Shown here one piece after another: positions 5,572 through 14,663 of a stretch of DNA of 16,120 bases. The stretch is from Candidatus Hydrogenedentes bacterium CG07_land_8_20_14_0_80_42_17 (GTDB lineage Bacteria; UBA8481). The position numbers and the translations under genes are program-made. Location: positions 1 to 16,120 of the forward strand of contig PEWQ01000068.1 in NCBI GenBank assembly GCA_002780065.1, read 5' to 3'. How positions within the stretch are numbered: position 1 is the first letter of the stretch; each line of letters opens with the position of its first letter. Below the pieces are notes generated by a model that ran no database searches, was not told the origin of the DNA, and worked only from the letters and a program-made list of their open reading frames with translations.

Positions 5572-8500
5572 GCAAAATACTCCGAAAGGGATCGGGCGCA
5601 TAGCAGTTTTTTCCGACGGCACTCTAGCAATAGCTGACGCAAGCAGCAGAAGAGTCATTCTTAGAAGAAACGATGGGCAAAGTAAAAGTATTTCGGTGCG
5701 GCCAGCCGCACTGGCAACCAACGGCAACATTCTTTACGTTGCTGAATCTAAATGCATAAGAAAATTTCTTAATGATGGAACTGAACTACCGACGCTGATC
5801 GACGATTCGATACTGAATTTTTCTTCTATCACGGGATTAGCTATCGACAATGCCGGAAACATTTATGCGTCCGATTACGGCCGAGATGTTGTATTCGTAA
5901 TTTCCCCAGACGGTCTTCCACTGACTGTCATCGGCAAAGACGCAAAAGATGAAGCCGAGCTTTCCAATCCGTCGGATGTTGCAGTAGACGTAAGCGGAAA
6001 TGTTTTTATTGCGGACAGAGGCAACAAAAGAATTGCCATTTATACATCAGGCGGAAGATACCGCGGGCAAATTGCGGAGATAAATAATCCATCGGCATTA
6101 ACAGTCGATACCGCCGGAATAATATATGTAGCGGATGCAAAAGAAAATCGAGTCTTGAGATTTTCGTTTCCCAATCATCCTCAAGGTGCGTTCGGAACTA
6201 GAGGCAAGGACAGGGGACAATTTCGAGATATAGTCGATCTTAAGATCGGAGTTGACGGGCTTCTGAGAATAGCTGACGCATCGAACCGTTCAATTCATGA
6301 GCTCTTCTGGCCGGCAACTGAAATTCCGAAGGAGAAACCCGAATACATTCTTTCCGCAAGATGGATCGGAGTGCATCCGAATAAAGCGGAGCCGATCGGA
6401 TGCGATGCTCTCGGAAGACTCGTCGTTGCAAAAGAAGAAAGAGTCTCAGTTCTTGACGAAAAAATGAATGAAGTAGCAGTTATTAATCAGAGAATGAAAA
6501 CTCCCTCTGCGGCTGTTGTAGATGCAAAATCAAGGCTATATGTAGCTGAAAAGGGAAAAGGTGAAATAAAAGTTTTCGACGAATCGTTGAACGAACTTTT
6601 TTCGTTTGGAAAAGGTTCTCGCGTCATATTTTTTAGAGGCGGCCCCGGCAAACTTATTGCTCCAAGCGCGCTTGCTATATCTCAAAAAGGCATTATTGCA
6701 ATTGTAGATAAAGAGAAGGTCGAGCTATTCAGTCCTGACGGAACTTACATGACAAGTGTAGGAGCAAATGGCGATAAGCCCGGCGAATTCGAAAAACCTG
6801 TCGGAGCCGCATTTGACGCCGAAGAAAATATTTTTATAGCTGATGCGAAAAACGGCAGATTACTAAAATATGATCAATCAGGAAATTACTCGGGTATAAT
6901 GGCCGAAGGAGTTGAGCCAGTAGCTCTAAAATCGGACAACAGCGGAAGGCTTTATTTGCTCGACGAGGCGGGACCGTGCATCAGAATTTATTCATCCAAC
7001 CTAATGCCGCTTCTTGAGATTGGAACAGACGGCATTGGTAAGGGCGGACTTCGTCGAGCAAATGCAATGGTTGTAGAAAATAACAGAATCTTCTTATCGA
7101 GACGCGACGGCATTATCGAGATAGCACTGGATTTACCGGCAACGCCGCCAAAAGAAATTTTTGTATCGCCTGAAATGCGAAGTGCAAAATTATCGTGGAT
7201 AAATCCGAATCAAAATTCATCATCATACGAAATTATTATCGATAGCTCTTCTGCCGCATTAACCTCAGAAACCGAATGCACAGTATCGAGTCTTGATGAA
7301 GAAAAAGAATATGAAGTTAAAGTTTTCGGAATAAATGAATTTGGGAGAAGAGGTTATGAATTTGCGCGCGCTATATTCAGAACAAGCGAACTAATTCTTC
7401 CCGTTCCGGAAGATATTCAAATTGGTTTTACTCATGATTTGAAAGGAATCAATATTTCATGGAGATGCGAATCGCAGGCGTTCGTAGCGGATTACATAGT
7501 AGAGGGAGCTGAAGATGTAAGGTATAATACCCTTACAAAAATTCAAAGCAATTCATGCACCATTCCATTTGGAATATCGAAGAGGTACCGAATTCGGGCA
7601 GTTGCAGACAACGGTAAAGTTGGTAATGCTTCAATTGAAACCATTCACTTTGCGGCAGAAGGCCGAAGCGCATTAGAACTTGGAATGTATTCGCTTGCAT
7701 TCGAACGATTGTCGCGCGCTGTATTGCAAGAGCCGGACAATGCGGCTGTGTGGAGATGGCTCGGGCTCGCCGGCGAAAAGCTCGAGCGTTACCGAGAATC
7801 CATGGATGCGTACGAACATGCGCAGAAGCTCAATTCTCAAGATACAGAAGCTCTAATCGGATTAGCGCGAGTTGCACTCTTGAAAGGCGATAGTATTGCC
7901 GCAACTAACGCTTTGCGATCCATACAAGTGAATTTTAAAGACGCAGAATATCTATATGTAGCAGGACTGGTATCACTTATGAATAGTGAATTCGACACTG
8001 CAGTCCAATTGCTCACATCAGCGGTTGCAATAAAGCCTGCGGCTGAACACAGAGATGCATTGCGGCGCGCAGAAGAGGCACGGAGATTATTTGGAGAAAA
8101 TAGACCGCGACTCGAAATTATCTCCTTCCAGATGGAACCAATCTTTCCTATTCTTTACAAAACTTATTTTTCAAAGCCTATCGGTTTCGCCGAGATCGTA
8201 AATTCCGGACGAGAGCCTTTAGAAAGAATTAGAGTTTCGGCATTCATCAAAAATGCAATGGATTTTCCATCCGACTCGGTCATTATTAGAATTGAACCGG
8301 GGGAAACAATTCTCATTCCAATTCGTGTTGAACTTTCCAATTCAGTTCTCGGTATAACTGAAAATGAAACCAAGCAGATTGAACTCAAGCTGACTTATTT
8401 TAGGTTTGGTGATCCGGTAGAAGTCAGAAAGACGGAACAGGTTAGAATATACGCTAGAACATCTTTAACATGGGAAGACCCATCAAGAATTGCCGGCTTT

Positions 8501-9439
8501 GTAACTCATCGCTCACCTGTAGTCGCCGAATTTGCCAGAAATATTTCCGCTTATTCTAATGAATTAAAGTTCGATGCAAATCTTCCTCAAAGACTGGCTC
8601 AAATTCTAAGAAACGCCTTAATTGAATTTGGTTTAAAATATCAATCCGATCCTCTTACGCCATATTCTAAAGTCTCTGAAGAGCACGGAGCAATCGATTC
8701 AGTCCAACTTCCTGAAGAAACTCTTCGCAACAAAGCAGGAGATTGTGACGATCTAGTTGTTCTATATTCGGCGCTCTTGGAGAATCTCGGCATAAGAACA
8801 ATGATTGCGGACCTGCCAGGGCACATCTTGCTCCTTATAGATTCTGAAATGCCGCCGGAAGCCGAAGAACTTATTTCGGAAAAAGGAAATTGCGTCGAAC
8901 ATGGCGGAAGCATATGGATTCCCATAGAGACAACACTCTTTAGCGGAACTTTTTCCGATGCAGTCAAGGCCAGCTCTGAAATGCTAAAAAAATACAAAGC
9001 GCATCCTTCCGAAATTAGATTTGTAGAGATTGCATCAGCATGGGAAAATTTTCCACCGGTAACAACAATGCCTACAGAATGGCGAGCTTCACTTCCTTCG
9101 AAAGATAAAATTATCGCGCGATCGCTAACAGATGATCTCAAGGCAAGAACCAAAATGGCAGAAGCTCTGGAAAAAAATTTAGTTATAGGGAATCCAAGCG
9201 ATTCAACTTCATTTAATAAGCTAGGAGTCTTATTTGCCAGATTTGGGCTATTAGATAGGGCTGAGGCATATTTCATGAGAGACGGAATTTCGGCCGCGGC
9301 TTTAAATAATATTGGAAATGTCGCTCTACTGCGAGGAGATAGAGATACTGCAATTTCATATTTCGAACGAGCGTTGCAATTGACATCGGATGAAGGCATA
9401 AGAAAAAATCTTGATAAAGCAAAAGGAGCAGGAAGATGA
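5441..9439 (+). CDS. Large exported NHL/fibronectin-III/TPR/transglutaminase-like protein
   Basis: A 1332-residue multidomain protein with a hydrophobic N-terminal export or anchor segment (about 8-28). Approximate order: NHL-type beta-propeller repeats at 45-560 (recurring 'D..G.(I/L)Y(I/V)AD...R(V/I)...'); two fibronectin-III-like domains at 567-740; TPR repeats at 740-880; a beta-sandwich region at 886-1010; a transglutaminase-like domain with 'GDCDDLV' (Cys1102), 'GHILLL' (His1128) and 'WIPIETT' (Glu1163 where the family often has Asp); and more TPRs from about 1259. I chose the ATG at 5441. An in-frame TTG at 5402 would lie in dead kinase sequence and add a charged leader. The ribosome binding site is weak. 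The stop overlaps the next start by 4 bp. It may organise or process envelope proteins, but no substrate can be read from the sequence. Confidence 0.82.
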   Translation: MNYFRIIATKIFLPAILISISGIAAVGLDAVSIKNYFVFSRDREQNTPKGIGRIAVFSDGTLAIADASSRRVILRRNDGQSKSISVRPAALATNGNILYVAESKCIRKFLNDGTELPTLIDDSILNFSSITGLAIDNAGNIYASDYGRDVVFVISPDGLPLTVIGKDAKDEAELSNPSDVAVDVSGNVFIADRGNKRIAIYTSGGRYRGQIAEINNPSALTVDTAGIIYVADAKENRVLRFSFPNHPQGAFGTRGKDRGQFRDIVDLKIGVDGLLRIADASNRSIHELFWPATEIPKEKPEYILSARWIGVHPNKAEPIGCDALGRLVVAKEERVSVLDEKMNEVAVINQRMKTPSAAVVDAKSRLYVAEKGKGEIKVFDESLNELFSFGKGSRVIFFRGGPGKLIAPSALAISQKGIIAIVDKEKVELFSPDGTYMTSVGANGDKPGEFEKPVGAAFDAEENIFIADAKNGRLLKYDQSGNYSGIMAEGVEPVALKSDNSGRLYLLDEAGPCIRIYSSNLMPLLEIGTDGIGKGGLRRANAMVVENNRIFLSRRDGIIEIALDLPATPPKEIFVSPEMRSAKLSWINPNQNSSSYEIIIDSSSAALTSETECTVSSLDEEKEYEVKVFGINEFGRRGYEFARAIFRTSELILPVPEDIQIGFTHDLKGINISWRCESQAFVADYIVEGAEDVRYNTLTKIQSNSCTIPFGISKRYRIRAVADNGKVGNASIETIHFAAEGRSALELGMYSLAFERLSRAVLQEPDNAAVWRWLGLAGEKLERYRESMDAYEHAQKLNSQDTEALIGLARVALLKGDSIAATNALRSIQVNFKDAEYLYVAGLVSLMNSEFDTAVQLLTSAVAIKPAAEHRDALRRAEEARRLFGENRPRLEIISFQMEPIFPILYKTYFSKPIGFAEIVNSGREPLERIRVSAFIKNAMDFPSDSVIIRIEPGETILIPIRVELSNSVLGITENETKQIELKLTYFRFGDPVEVRKTEQVRIYARTSLTWEDPSRIAGFVTHRSPVVAEFARNISAYSNELKFDANLPQRLAQILRNALIEFGLKYQSDPLTPYSKVSEEHGAIDSVQLPEETLRNKAGDCDDLVVLYSALLENLGIRTMIADLPGHILLLIDSEMPPEAEELISEKGNCVEHGGSIWIPIETTLFSGTFSDAVKASSEMLKKYKAHPSEIRFVEIASAWENFPPVTTMPTEWRASLPSKDKIIARSLTDDLKARTKMAEALEKNLVIGNPSDSTSFNKLGVLFARFGLLDRAEAYFMRDGISAAALNNIGNVALLRGDRDTAISYFERALQLTSDEGIRKNLDKAKGAGR

Positions 9440-10032
9440 AAAGAATAGCATTCATTCTTAGCGCTATAATATTTATCGGATTTAATTCAATCGTCTCAGC
9501 GGCGACTCCAAATAATATTCCTGAGTGGGCGGTCGCGGCGGCGGCCAGATGCCGAAAAACTTCTATACAAAATTTGTACTCGGCAATGTCGACTGCCGGA
9601 GTTCGCGGCGCAGAGGTTAGAGCTGAAGAGCTTTACTGGATGGAAGCGGGTAAAACTCCAAACGATTATCTTGAATCTGCGGAGTCGGCGGAGACGAGCG
9701 GAAATTACGAAGAGGCGGAAGAATATTACAAAAAGGTTCTGCTAAACGGCGGGTCGGGAAAAATCGCTTTGCGCGCCGGCATCGGAGTTTCTGTAATGAT
9801 GATGAGAAGAGGTCAAATCGAAGAAGCTATCAGAAGACTCGAAACCTCTTATCGCAGAGCAGACGAAGCTGAACTGCAATTTATTTCCGCAATGCCGCTT
9901 TCAATTGCTTATGCATCAAACAATCAAAAAGAAGAAGGAATTAAAATTCTTGAGGAAGTGATAAGAAGATACCCAAATAACTCCATTTCAGGAACTGCCG
10001 ATTCACTGCTAACAGTTCTGAAAAGTCAATAA
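9436..10032 (+). CDS. Small exported TPR protein
   Basis: A 198-residue protein with a signal peptide (about 1-22, ending IVSAA) and helical tetratricopeptide-type repeats. The clearest are 'YLESAESAETSGNYEEAEEYYKKVLLNG' (about 79-106) and 'AIAYASNNQKEEGIKILEEVIRRYPNN'-like sequence (about 160-185). It starts at an ATG that overlaps the previous stop (ATGA), with a strong GGAG/GGAAG ribosome binding site, so it is co-translated with the large NHL/TPR/transglutaminase-like protein and is probably its partner in the periplasm or envelope. It ends 82 bp before the convergent ExeA-like gene. TPRs mediate protein contacts; no specific function is recognised. Confidence 0.75.
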   Translation: MKRIAFILSAIIFIGFNSIVSAATPNNIPEWAVAAAARCRKTSIQNLYSAMSTAGVRGAEVRAEELYWMEAGKTPNDYLESAESAETSGNYEEAEEYYKKVLLNGGSGKIALRAGIGVSVMMMRRGQIEEAIRRLETSYRRADEAELQFISAMPLSIAYASNNQKEEGIKILEEVIRRYPNNSISGTADSLLTVLKSQ

Positions 10033-10114
10033 AAGTAGTATTTTGTCATTGCGGACGTCGAAGTTTAATAAGTCAAAAGGAAAAAGGAATGACACGTCTA
10101 TTCCTAATCACAAA

Positions 10115-11686
10115 CTACTTTTTCTTTTCGAATGACACTTTAAATATTGCAAGCATTGTTTCCGGACCAATAACTCCGTCTTCTCTCAGAAAAAATTCTC
10201 TCTGCAATTTTCTAACAGCTTCAACTGTTCCATTTCCAAAATAACCATTCGGTTCATTCAAAAGTAATTTTTCTTTGAAAAGATTTTTTTGAACAGAGAG
10301 TATATCTTCCCCGCGCATTCCACGACGTAATATTCGAGCAAAGTACGGTCTGTCCGGAACCAAATAGCTCACTTCCACATTCTGCATACTAATCTCCAAA
10401 GAAAGCTCTCCTCGCTCAAGAGACTCAATCTTCCAAACACCATTCTTAATATCAGTAATCAAAGCAGGTTCAGAATTAGACAAAATAGCATTGCCCGGAA
10501 TCAAAAGCGCAGGCAGACGAAGTCTTTCAATTGAAGCAGAAGATAATTTAACATTAAAAAGTTTAAGCCCTGTTGTAGATGCAATTGCAGAAAGTTTCAT
10601 TGCGTCAAAATCTTTCGACGCCGTGATATTGTAATGAGTTAATAATTTTCTTAGAGGAGAGATGATTTCGGCTCGTTCTTCGTTATTCACAGAAGCATCT
10701 ATATTTTTCTCAACTTTTTTCAAATTTACAGCTCGAAATATTCCAAACAAAAGAACGCAAAAAGCAATAAACACTATAACGATTCTCATTATTGAAATTC
10801 TACCGCTACTATCCGGCGGAGAATCCAGATGAGCAAAACCCTCAATAACAGTCTCTACAATATCTTTATCGATCGTCTCGCTTTGAATATCCGCTCCAAT
10901 GAGCAATGCCTGATCAGCAACGATATTTATTACTCTAGGTATTCCGCCGGAATATTTGTAAACAAGTTCCGTAGAAGCGCGCGTAAATTCAACCTTCCTA
11001 TCAGGCTCAGCGAGTTCTATTCTATGTTTGATATATGCGAATGTTTCTTCACAATCCATCGGCATCAGATGATAAGTTACGGCAACTCTGCTTCTTAATT
11101 GACGCAGTTCTTTTTTTGCAATAGTTTTCTGCAATTCAGGCTGGCCTATCAGAATTATCTGAAGCAATTTTTCCGTTTCGGTTTCGAGATTCGAAAGCAT
11201 GCGCAACGTCTCAAGAGACTCTATCGAAAGATTCTGCGCCTCGTCTATAAAGACTGCAACCATTCGTCCGCGCTCAAATTCTTCCAAAAGCACTGCATTG
11301 ACCGCGTCGATAATCTCCTTGATTCCCGCTCCTGCTATTCTATCCTTCTCTATTCCCAAATCCTCAGCAATAGCGCAAAGCAATTCACGCGGCTCAAGGC
11401 CGGTATTGAATATCACTGCACATCGAAGAGAATCTCCAATCATCGAGAGGAAGTGTCTTACCAGTGTAGTCTTCCCTGCTCCAACTTCACCGGTAATTAC
11501 TATAAAACCTTTTCCCTGAAATATTCCGTATTGCAGAGCCGAAAAAGCCTCTTCATACCTGCGGTGATTGAAGACCATTTGAGAATCAGGAGTGACATGA
11601 AACGGAATCTTTTTAAAGCCGTACCAATTATCATCGGGAATAATCGTCTTTTCATTATCAACCGATGCAAATATTTTTTCCGTCAT
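10115..11686 (-). CDS. ExeA-like AAA+ membrane ATPase with peptidoglycan-binding tail
   Basis: A 523-residue protein of the ExeA/GspA type. The cytoplasmic ATPase has 'WYGFKKIPFHVTPD' (21-34), Walker A GEVGAGKTT (66-74), Walker B VFIDEAQNL (145-153), sensor 'LIGQPEL' (179-185) and 'LRSRV' (197-201). One transmembrane helix follows at about 299-318. An extracytoplasmic region ends in a PG_binding_1-like domain (about 450-512: 'GEDILSVQKNL', 'GYFGNGTVEAVRKLQ', 'DGVIGPETMLAI'). In type II secretion such proteins help insert the secretin through peptidoglycan; no secretin gene is in view. The start overlaps the stop of the FlhG-like gene by 4 bp (ATGA). It could equally serve a pilus or exopolysaccharide system. 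Confidence 0.85.
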   Translation of the reverse strand: MTEKIFASVDNEKTIIPDDNWYGFKKIPFHVTPDSQMVFNHRRYEEAFSALQYGIFQGKGFIVITGEVGAGKTTLVRHFLSMIGDSLRCAVIFNTGLEPRELLCAIAEDLGIEKDRIAGAGIKEIIDAVNAVLLEEFERGRMVAVFIDEAQNLSIESLETLRMLSNLETETEKLLQIILIGQPELQKTIAKKELRQLRSRVAVTYHLMPMDCEETFAYIKHRIELAEPDRKVEFTRASTELVYKYSGGIPRVINIVADQALLIGADIQSETIDKDIVETVIEGFAHLDSPPDSSGRISIMRIVIVFIAFCVLLFGIFRAVNLKKVEKNIDASVNNEERAEIISPLRKLLTHYNITASKDFDAMKLSAIASTTGLKLFNVKLSSASIERLRLPALLIPGNAILSNSEPALITDIKNGVWKIESLERGELSLEISMQNVEVSYLVPDRPYFARILRRGMRGEDILSVQKNLFKEKLLLNEPNGYFGNGTVEAVRKLQREFFLREDGVIGPETMLAIFKVSFEKKK

Positions 11687-12774
11687 ATCGGGCGGCCTAA
11701 CAATCTTGAAGTAAATATTCTTCCGAGTGAAAGAAAATTATCACTCAAATCCAATTCCTTATTCGATAAAAGATTATTTGCAATCATATCGATGGATCTC
11801 GATGCCTGACATTTCGGGTCCGCAATTCTAAACGGACATTGAGTCCTAACAGCTCTTACAACAGCTTCGTCGCGCATTACGGAACCGAGATAGAATATTT
11901 TTATTCCGAGCAAAGACTCCGCATTTTTCACAAATTTCCGAGCAGTTTGAAGTCCTTCTGAAAGAGTTTCAACACGATTAATAATTATCATAGGTTTAAA
12001 TCTTGAAAGAGCCGTATTCCATATTTCTCTCAATTCTTTACTTCCGACTTTTTCAACATTTTGAGCCAGAATCTGAAAATTCCCTCTGGCCACAGTGTTC
12101 AATCTATCAAACTCAGATTTATATTCCGATAAAGATTCAAATTCACTTCTTATTCTACGAATAAGCGCATTTTTTATAAATGTGTAACCATTTCTGATTG
12201 AAGATGGTTCAGGATTCAATACAACTATTCCCGAAGAAGTCATTGAAAAGAAATCTAAAACCTCTTTAGATGCTGACGCTCCGAGATCGAATATAACAAG
12301 TTCCGCGTTCACTTTGGAGATTTGCCCCATCAGGCTTCGTCTCTGCTGATAATAAAGATTTCCTAAAATCAAAGAAGCTTCCTCAGCTCCGGCAATAAAA
12401 TCCAATTGAGGAAATCTTGTCGCAGTAATTAATTTATCAATATCGTCTATCGTCTTCTCAATTAAATTATTTATCGAAATATTCGGCCTAATTCCAAGCA
12501 CAAGGTCCGTGCTAGGCATGCCGAGATCTCCATCAATAAGCAAAACTCTTTTTTTAGTCCCGACAAATTTCAAGCCTGCCGCGATGCTGAGGTTGACAGC
12601 CATATTTGTTTTACCGACGCCGCCTTTTCCGGAAGCTATCGGAACAAGCCTGACAGAATCTTGAGAATGTAAATTTTTGGAATGAACTAACTCTACAGCC
12701 TTCTGCGAAGGCTTGAGTATTTCCGACCAGCGCGTCCGCGCCGCGTCTTTTAATTTTTCAAGAACTAAGCTCAT
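11683..12774 (-). CDS. MinD/ParA-family ATPase resembling FlhG
   Basis: A 363-residue deviant-Walker-A ATPase. GKGGVGKTN is at 49-57; the Asn after the Thr is the form seen in FlhG/FleN rather than the usual MinD Thr-Thr. The second motif is 'LLIDGDLGMPSTD' (78-90), comparable to FlhG 'DADLG..N.D', and the Walker B-like 'IFDLGAS' is at 161-167. An N-terminal extension of about 40 residues precedes the domain. FlhG proteins control number and position of flagella, and relatives place pili and other machines. The downstream overlapping ExeA-like ATPase suggests a role in siting an envelope complex. No flagellar gene is visible, so I give no symbol. There is no strong ribosome binding site; the 94 bp upstream contain two abutting inverted repeats. 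Confidence 0.8.
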   Translation of the reverse strand: MSLVLEKLKDAARTRWSEILKPSQKAVELVHSKNLHSQDSVRLVPIASGKGGVGKTNMAVNLSIAAGLKFVGTKKRVLLIDGDLGMPSTDLVLGIRPNISINNLIEKTIDDIDKLITATRFPQLDFIAGAEEASLILGNLYYQQRRSLMGQISKVNAELVIFDLGASASKEVLDFFSMTSSGIVVLNPEPSSIRNGYTFIKNALIRRIRSEFESLSEYKSEFDRLNTVARGNFQILAQNVEKVGSKELREIWNTALSRFKPMIIINRVETLSEGLQTARKFVKNAESLLGIKIFYLGSVMRDEAVVRAVRTQCPFRIADPKCQASRSIDMIANNLLSNKELDLSDNFLSLGRIFTSRLLGRPI

Positions 12775-12802
12775 CGTTTACATAGGATACATAAACTAAA
12801 GC

Positions 12803-12858
12803 AAATCCGAAAGAGATAATTTGGATTTCGTATAGACTCAATATTTTGCATCTATACG
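12803..12858. repeat. Two abutting inverted repeats between cysK-like and flhG-like genes
   Basis: AAATCC (12803-12808) pairs with GGATTT (12823-12828). CGTATAGA (12829-12836) pairs with TCTATACG (12851-12858). The two hairpins touch without a gap and each has a 14-base loop. On the minus strand they follow the stop of the cysK-like gene and precede the FlhG-like start. No U-tract follows, so they may be operator sites or an RNA structure rather than a terminator. Confidence 0.45.
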
Positions 12859-12868
12859 TACGATTACT

Positions 12869-13804
12869 TTACTCGAAGAATTTGCCGTCGAGCTGACCTA
12901 ATGGCGAACCGTTAAGAATAACAACAATGTCCTGATCAGGGTCGAACTCGGATAAAATAGAGAGCGTAGCGGAAATAACAGCTCCGCCTTCCGCTCCGAC
13001 TAGAATTCCTTCTTTACGAGCAAGCAGTTTAGCAGATTCTAAAGCTTCCTCTTTAGATACAGAAATGACTTTTGTTATGAGTCCCTGATTCAGCGAAGAT
13101 GGAACAAACCCTGCTCCTATTCCGCTTATATCATGAGAATGAGCCTTGCCGCCCGATAATGGATTCGATTCAGCAGGTTCAACGGCATATACCTTGAGTT
13201 TCGGATTGTATTCTTTCATTGCTAGAGCGCACCCGCTCAAAGTTGAACCGCTGTTTACTCCGACAACAATAGCGTCCACATCCTTACCAAGAACTTTAAC
13301 TATCTCTTCCGCAGTCTCTTTCTTATGAATGTCAGCACCAAGCTGAGATTCGTAAAGGCTGATTAAAACCCTGCTTCCCGGACTTTCGTTTACGATTTCA
13401 TTCGCCTTGCTTACCGCACCGCGCAAATGCTCATTCGAAGGAGTCTTTACAATTTCGGCTCCAAATGCACGAATAGCACGAGAATAAGCTTCATTTGCAT
13501 CTTCGAAAATTACTGCAACAAGCTTGTAGCCTAGAATAGCAGATATGCCGGCAGCCGCCACAGCACTAGGACCATCGCTCGGAATTACAATAGTTGAATC
13601 CTTTAGGAGTCGGCCGTCTTTCTCAGCTAGAGAAATTAAATGTCTAATCGTCCTGCTACTAGAAATATTCCACGGCAAAAGGTTTTCGAGTTTCAGAAAA
13701 ATCGAAGGACCTGGTTTCGGAGCTAATCTCGATGCTTGAAGAATAGGAGTGCCTTTCGTCAATTCCAATAAATCATCTGCAAGAACACAATTATTTATAC
13801 TCAT
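12869..13804 (-). CDS. Cysteine-synthase-fold protein lacking the PLP lysine
   Basis: A 311-residue intact homologue of CysK/CysM. Much of the fold is well kept: 'FLKLENLLP' (36-44), '[13 protein letters not shown]' region (110-122), '[13 protein letters not shown]' (208-220), 'GIGAGFVP' (228-235) and '[10 protein letters not shown]' (261-270). The cofactor site is not. Aligned by eye, the Schiff-base Lys of 'NPGGSVKDR' is Ser49 in 'LPWNISSSR'; the substrate loop 'TSGNTG' is SDGPSA (76-81); and the phosphate loop 'GTGGT' is NSGST (184-188). Only the Ser near the C-terminus (Ser300) seems kept. It is therefore probably not a PLP enzyme and may act as a binding or regulatory protein. Its ribosome binding site is strong (AAGGAGA), and it sits 67 bp downstream of thiG. 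Confidence 0.82.
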   Translation of the reverse strand: MSINNCVLADDLLELTKGTPILQASRLAPKPGPSIFLKLENLLPWNISSSRTIRHLISLAEKDGRLLKDSTIVIPSDGPSAVAAAGISAILGYKLVAVIFEDANEAYSRAIRAFGAEIVKTPSNEHLRGAVSKANEIVNESPGSRVLISLYESQLGADIHKKETAEEIVKVLGKDVDAIVVGVNSGSTLSGCALAMKEYNPKLKVYAVEPAESNPLSGGKAHSHDISGIGAGFVPSSLNQGLITKVISVSKEEALESAKLLARKEGILVGAEGGAVISATLSILSEFDPDQDIVVILNGSPLGQLDGKFFE

Positions 13805-13840
13805 AATTACTTCTCCTTACTAAAATTTTCTTCATCTATA

Positions 13841-13860
13841 TCCGGAACAAATAATCCGGA
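13841..13860. repeat. TCCGGA hairpin between thiG and the cysK-like gene
   Basis: Two TCCGGA hexamers, each self-complementary, are separated by 8 A+T-rich bases. They can form a short stem on either strand. It lies 11 bases after the thiG stop and could dampen read-through or bind a dimeric regulator. It is not followed by a convincing U-tract. Confidence 0.35.
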
Positions 13861-13871
13861 CTATTCAAAAA

Positions 13872-14663
13872 TCAAAAATCTTTGACCGGAGTTGATGCGT
13901 TAGCATAAAGCTTCTTAGGAATACGTCCAGCAAGAAAAGCTTCTCGTCCCGCAACTATGGCTTGAGACATAGCTCTTGCCATTCTCACAGGATCTTTCGC
14001 TCCGGCAATTCCTGTATTCAATAGAACTCCGTCAATCCCGAGTTCCATTGCAGTGACAACATCGGAAGCCGTTCCAACTCCGGCATCAACTATAATCGGC
14101 TTTTCGATTTCTTCAAGTATAATTCTAATCTGATTCGGATTTAATATTCCCTGTCCGGAACCGATCGGAGCTCCAAGCGGCATAACCGCGGCAACGCCAA
14201 GCTTATCCAATTTTTTTGCAGTCACAGGATCGTCGTTTGTATAAGCCCAAACCTCAAATCCTTCATCGACAAGAATTTTTGCAGCTTTCAAAGTCTCTTC
14301 TACATCAGGCAGTAAAGTCTTCTGCTCGCCTAAAACTTCTAACTTAATCCGATCTCCAATTCCCATCTCGCGGGCCAATCTTGCAACTCGAATTGCCTCA
14401 TCAGCATTGTAGCAACCTGCAGTATTCGGCAGAAGCGTAAAATTAGAAGGAATAAAATCAAGAAGCGTTTTGCCATCTTTTCTTCCTAAATCCACTCGGC
14501 GTAAAGCTACTGTGACAACCTCACTGCCGGACTCTTCCAGCGCAGATTTCATTAGTTCCATTGTGGAATATTTGCCGGTGCCAACTATCAATCTCGAACT
14601 GTAAGATTTGCCGGCTACAATAAGATTACCGTCAACATTTCTATTCGAAATCGAAGCGTTCAC
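13872..14663 (-). CDS. thiG: Thiazole synthase
   Basis: Forms the thiazole phosphate of thiamin from 1-deoxy-D-xylulose 5-phosphate, dehydroglycine and ThiS thiocarboxylate, in the cytosol. The 263-residue TIM-barrel protein shows 'LIVGTGKY' (25-32), '[13 protein letters not shown]' (78-90), the catalytic lysine in RIKLEV (Lys107) with Glu109, 'YTNDDP', '[13 protein letters not shown]' and '[10 protein letters not shown]'. I chose GTG 14663: it overlaps the response-regulator stop as GTGA and has AAGGA 9 bases upstream. A TTG at 14693 would lengthen the protein by 10 residues and overlap its neighbour by 34 bp. No thiS, thiH, thiO or thiF is in the window. Confidence 0.93.
   Translation of the reverse strand: MNASISNRNVDGNLIVAGKSYSSRLIVGTGKYSTMELMKSALEESGSEVVTVALRRVDLGRKDGKTLLDFIPSNFTLLPNTAGCYNADEAIRVARLAREMGIGDRIKLEVLGEQKTLLPDVEETLKAAKILVDEGFEVWAYTNDDPVTAKKLDKLGVAAVMPLGAPIGSGQGILNPNQIRIILEEIEKPIIVDAGVGTASDVVTAMELGIDGVLLNTGIAGAKDPVRMARAMSQAIVAGREAFLAGRIPKKLYANASTPVKDF

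Noticed and set aside
8641-9399. A 252-codon open frame on the minus strand opposite the transglutaminase-like region
   Set aside because: The opposite strand holds the catalytic motifs and TPRs; the antisense product is Ser-rich and resembles nothing known.
10033-10114. Possible bidirectional terminator between the convergent genes (AGGAAT at 10085-10090, ATTCCT at 10100-10105)
   Set aside because: The stem is only 6 bp with a 9-base loop and no T-tract on either side, which is too weak to call.
11099-11809. A 236-codon open frame on the plus strand antisense to the ExeA-like and FlhG-like genes
   Set aside because: It lies wholly opposite well-supported ATPase genes, has no recognisable domain and shows low-complexity shadow-frame composition.
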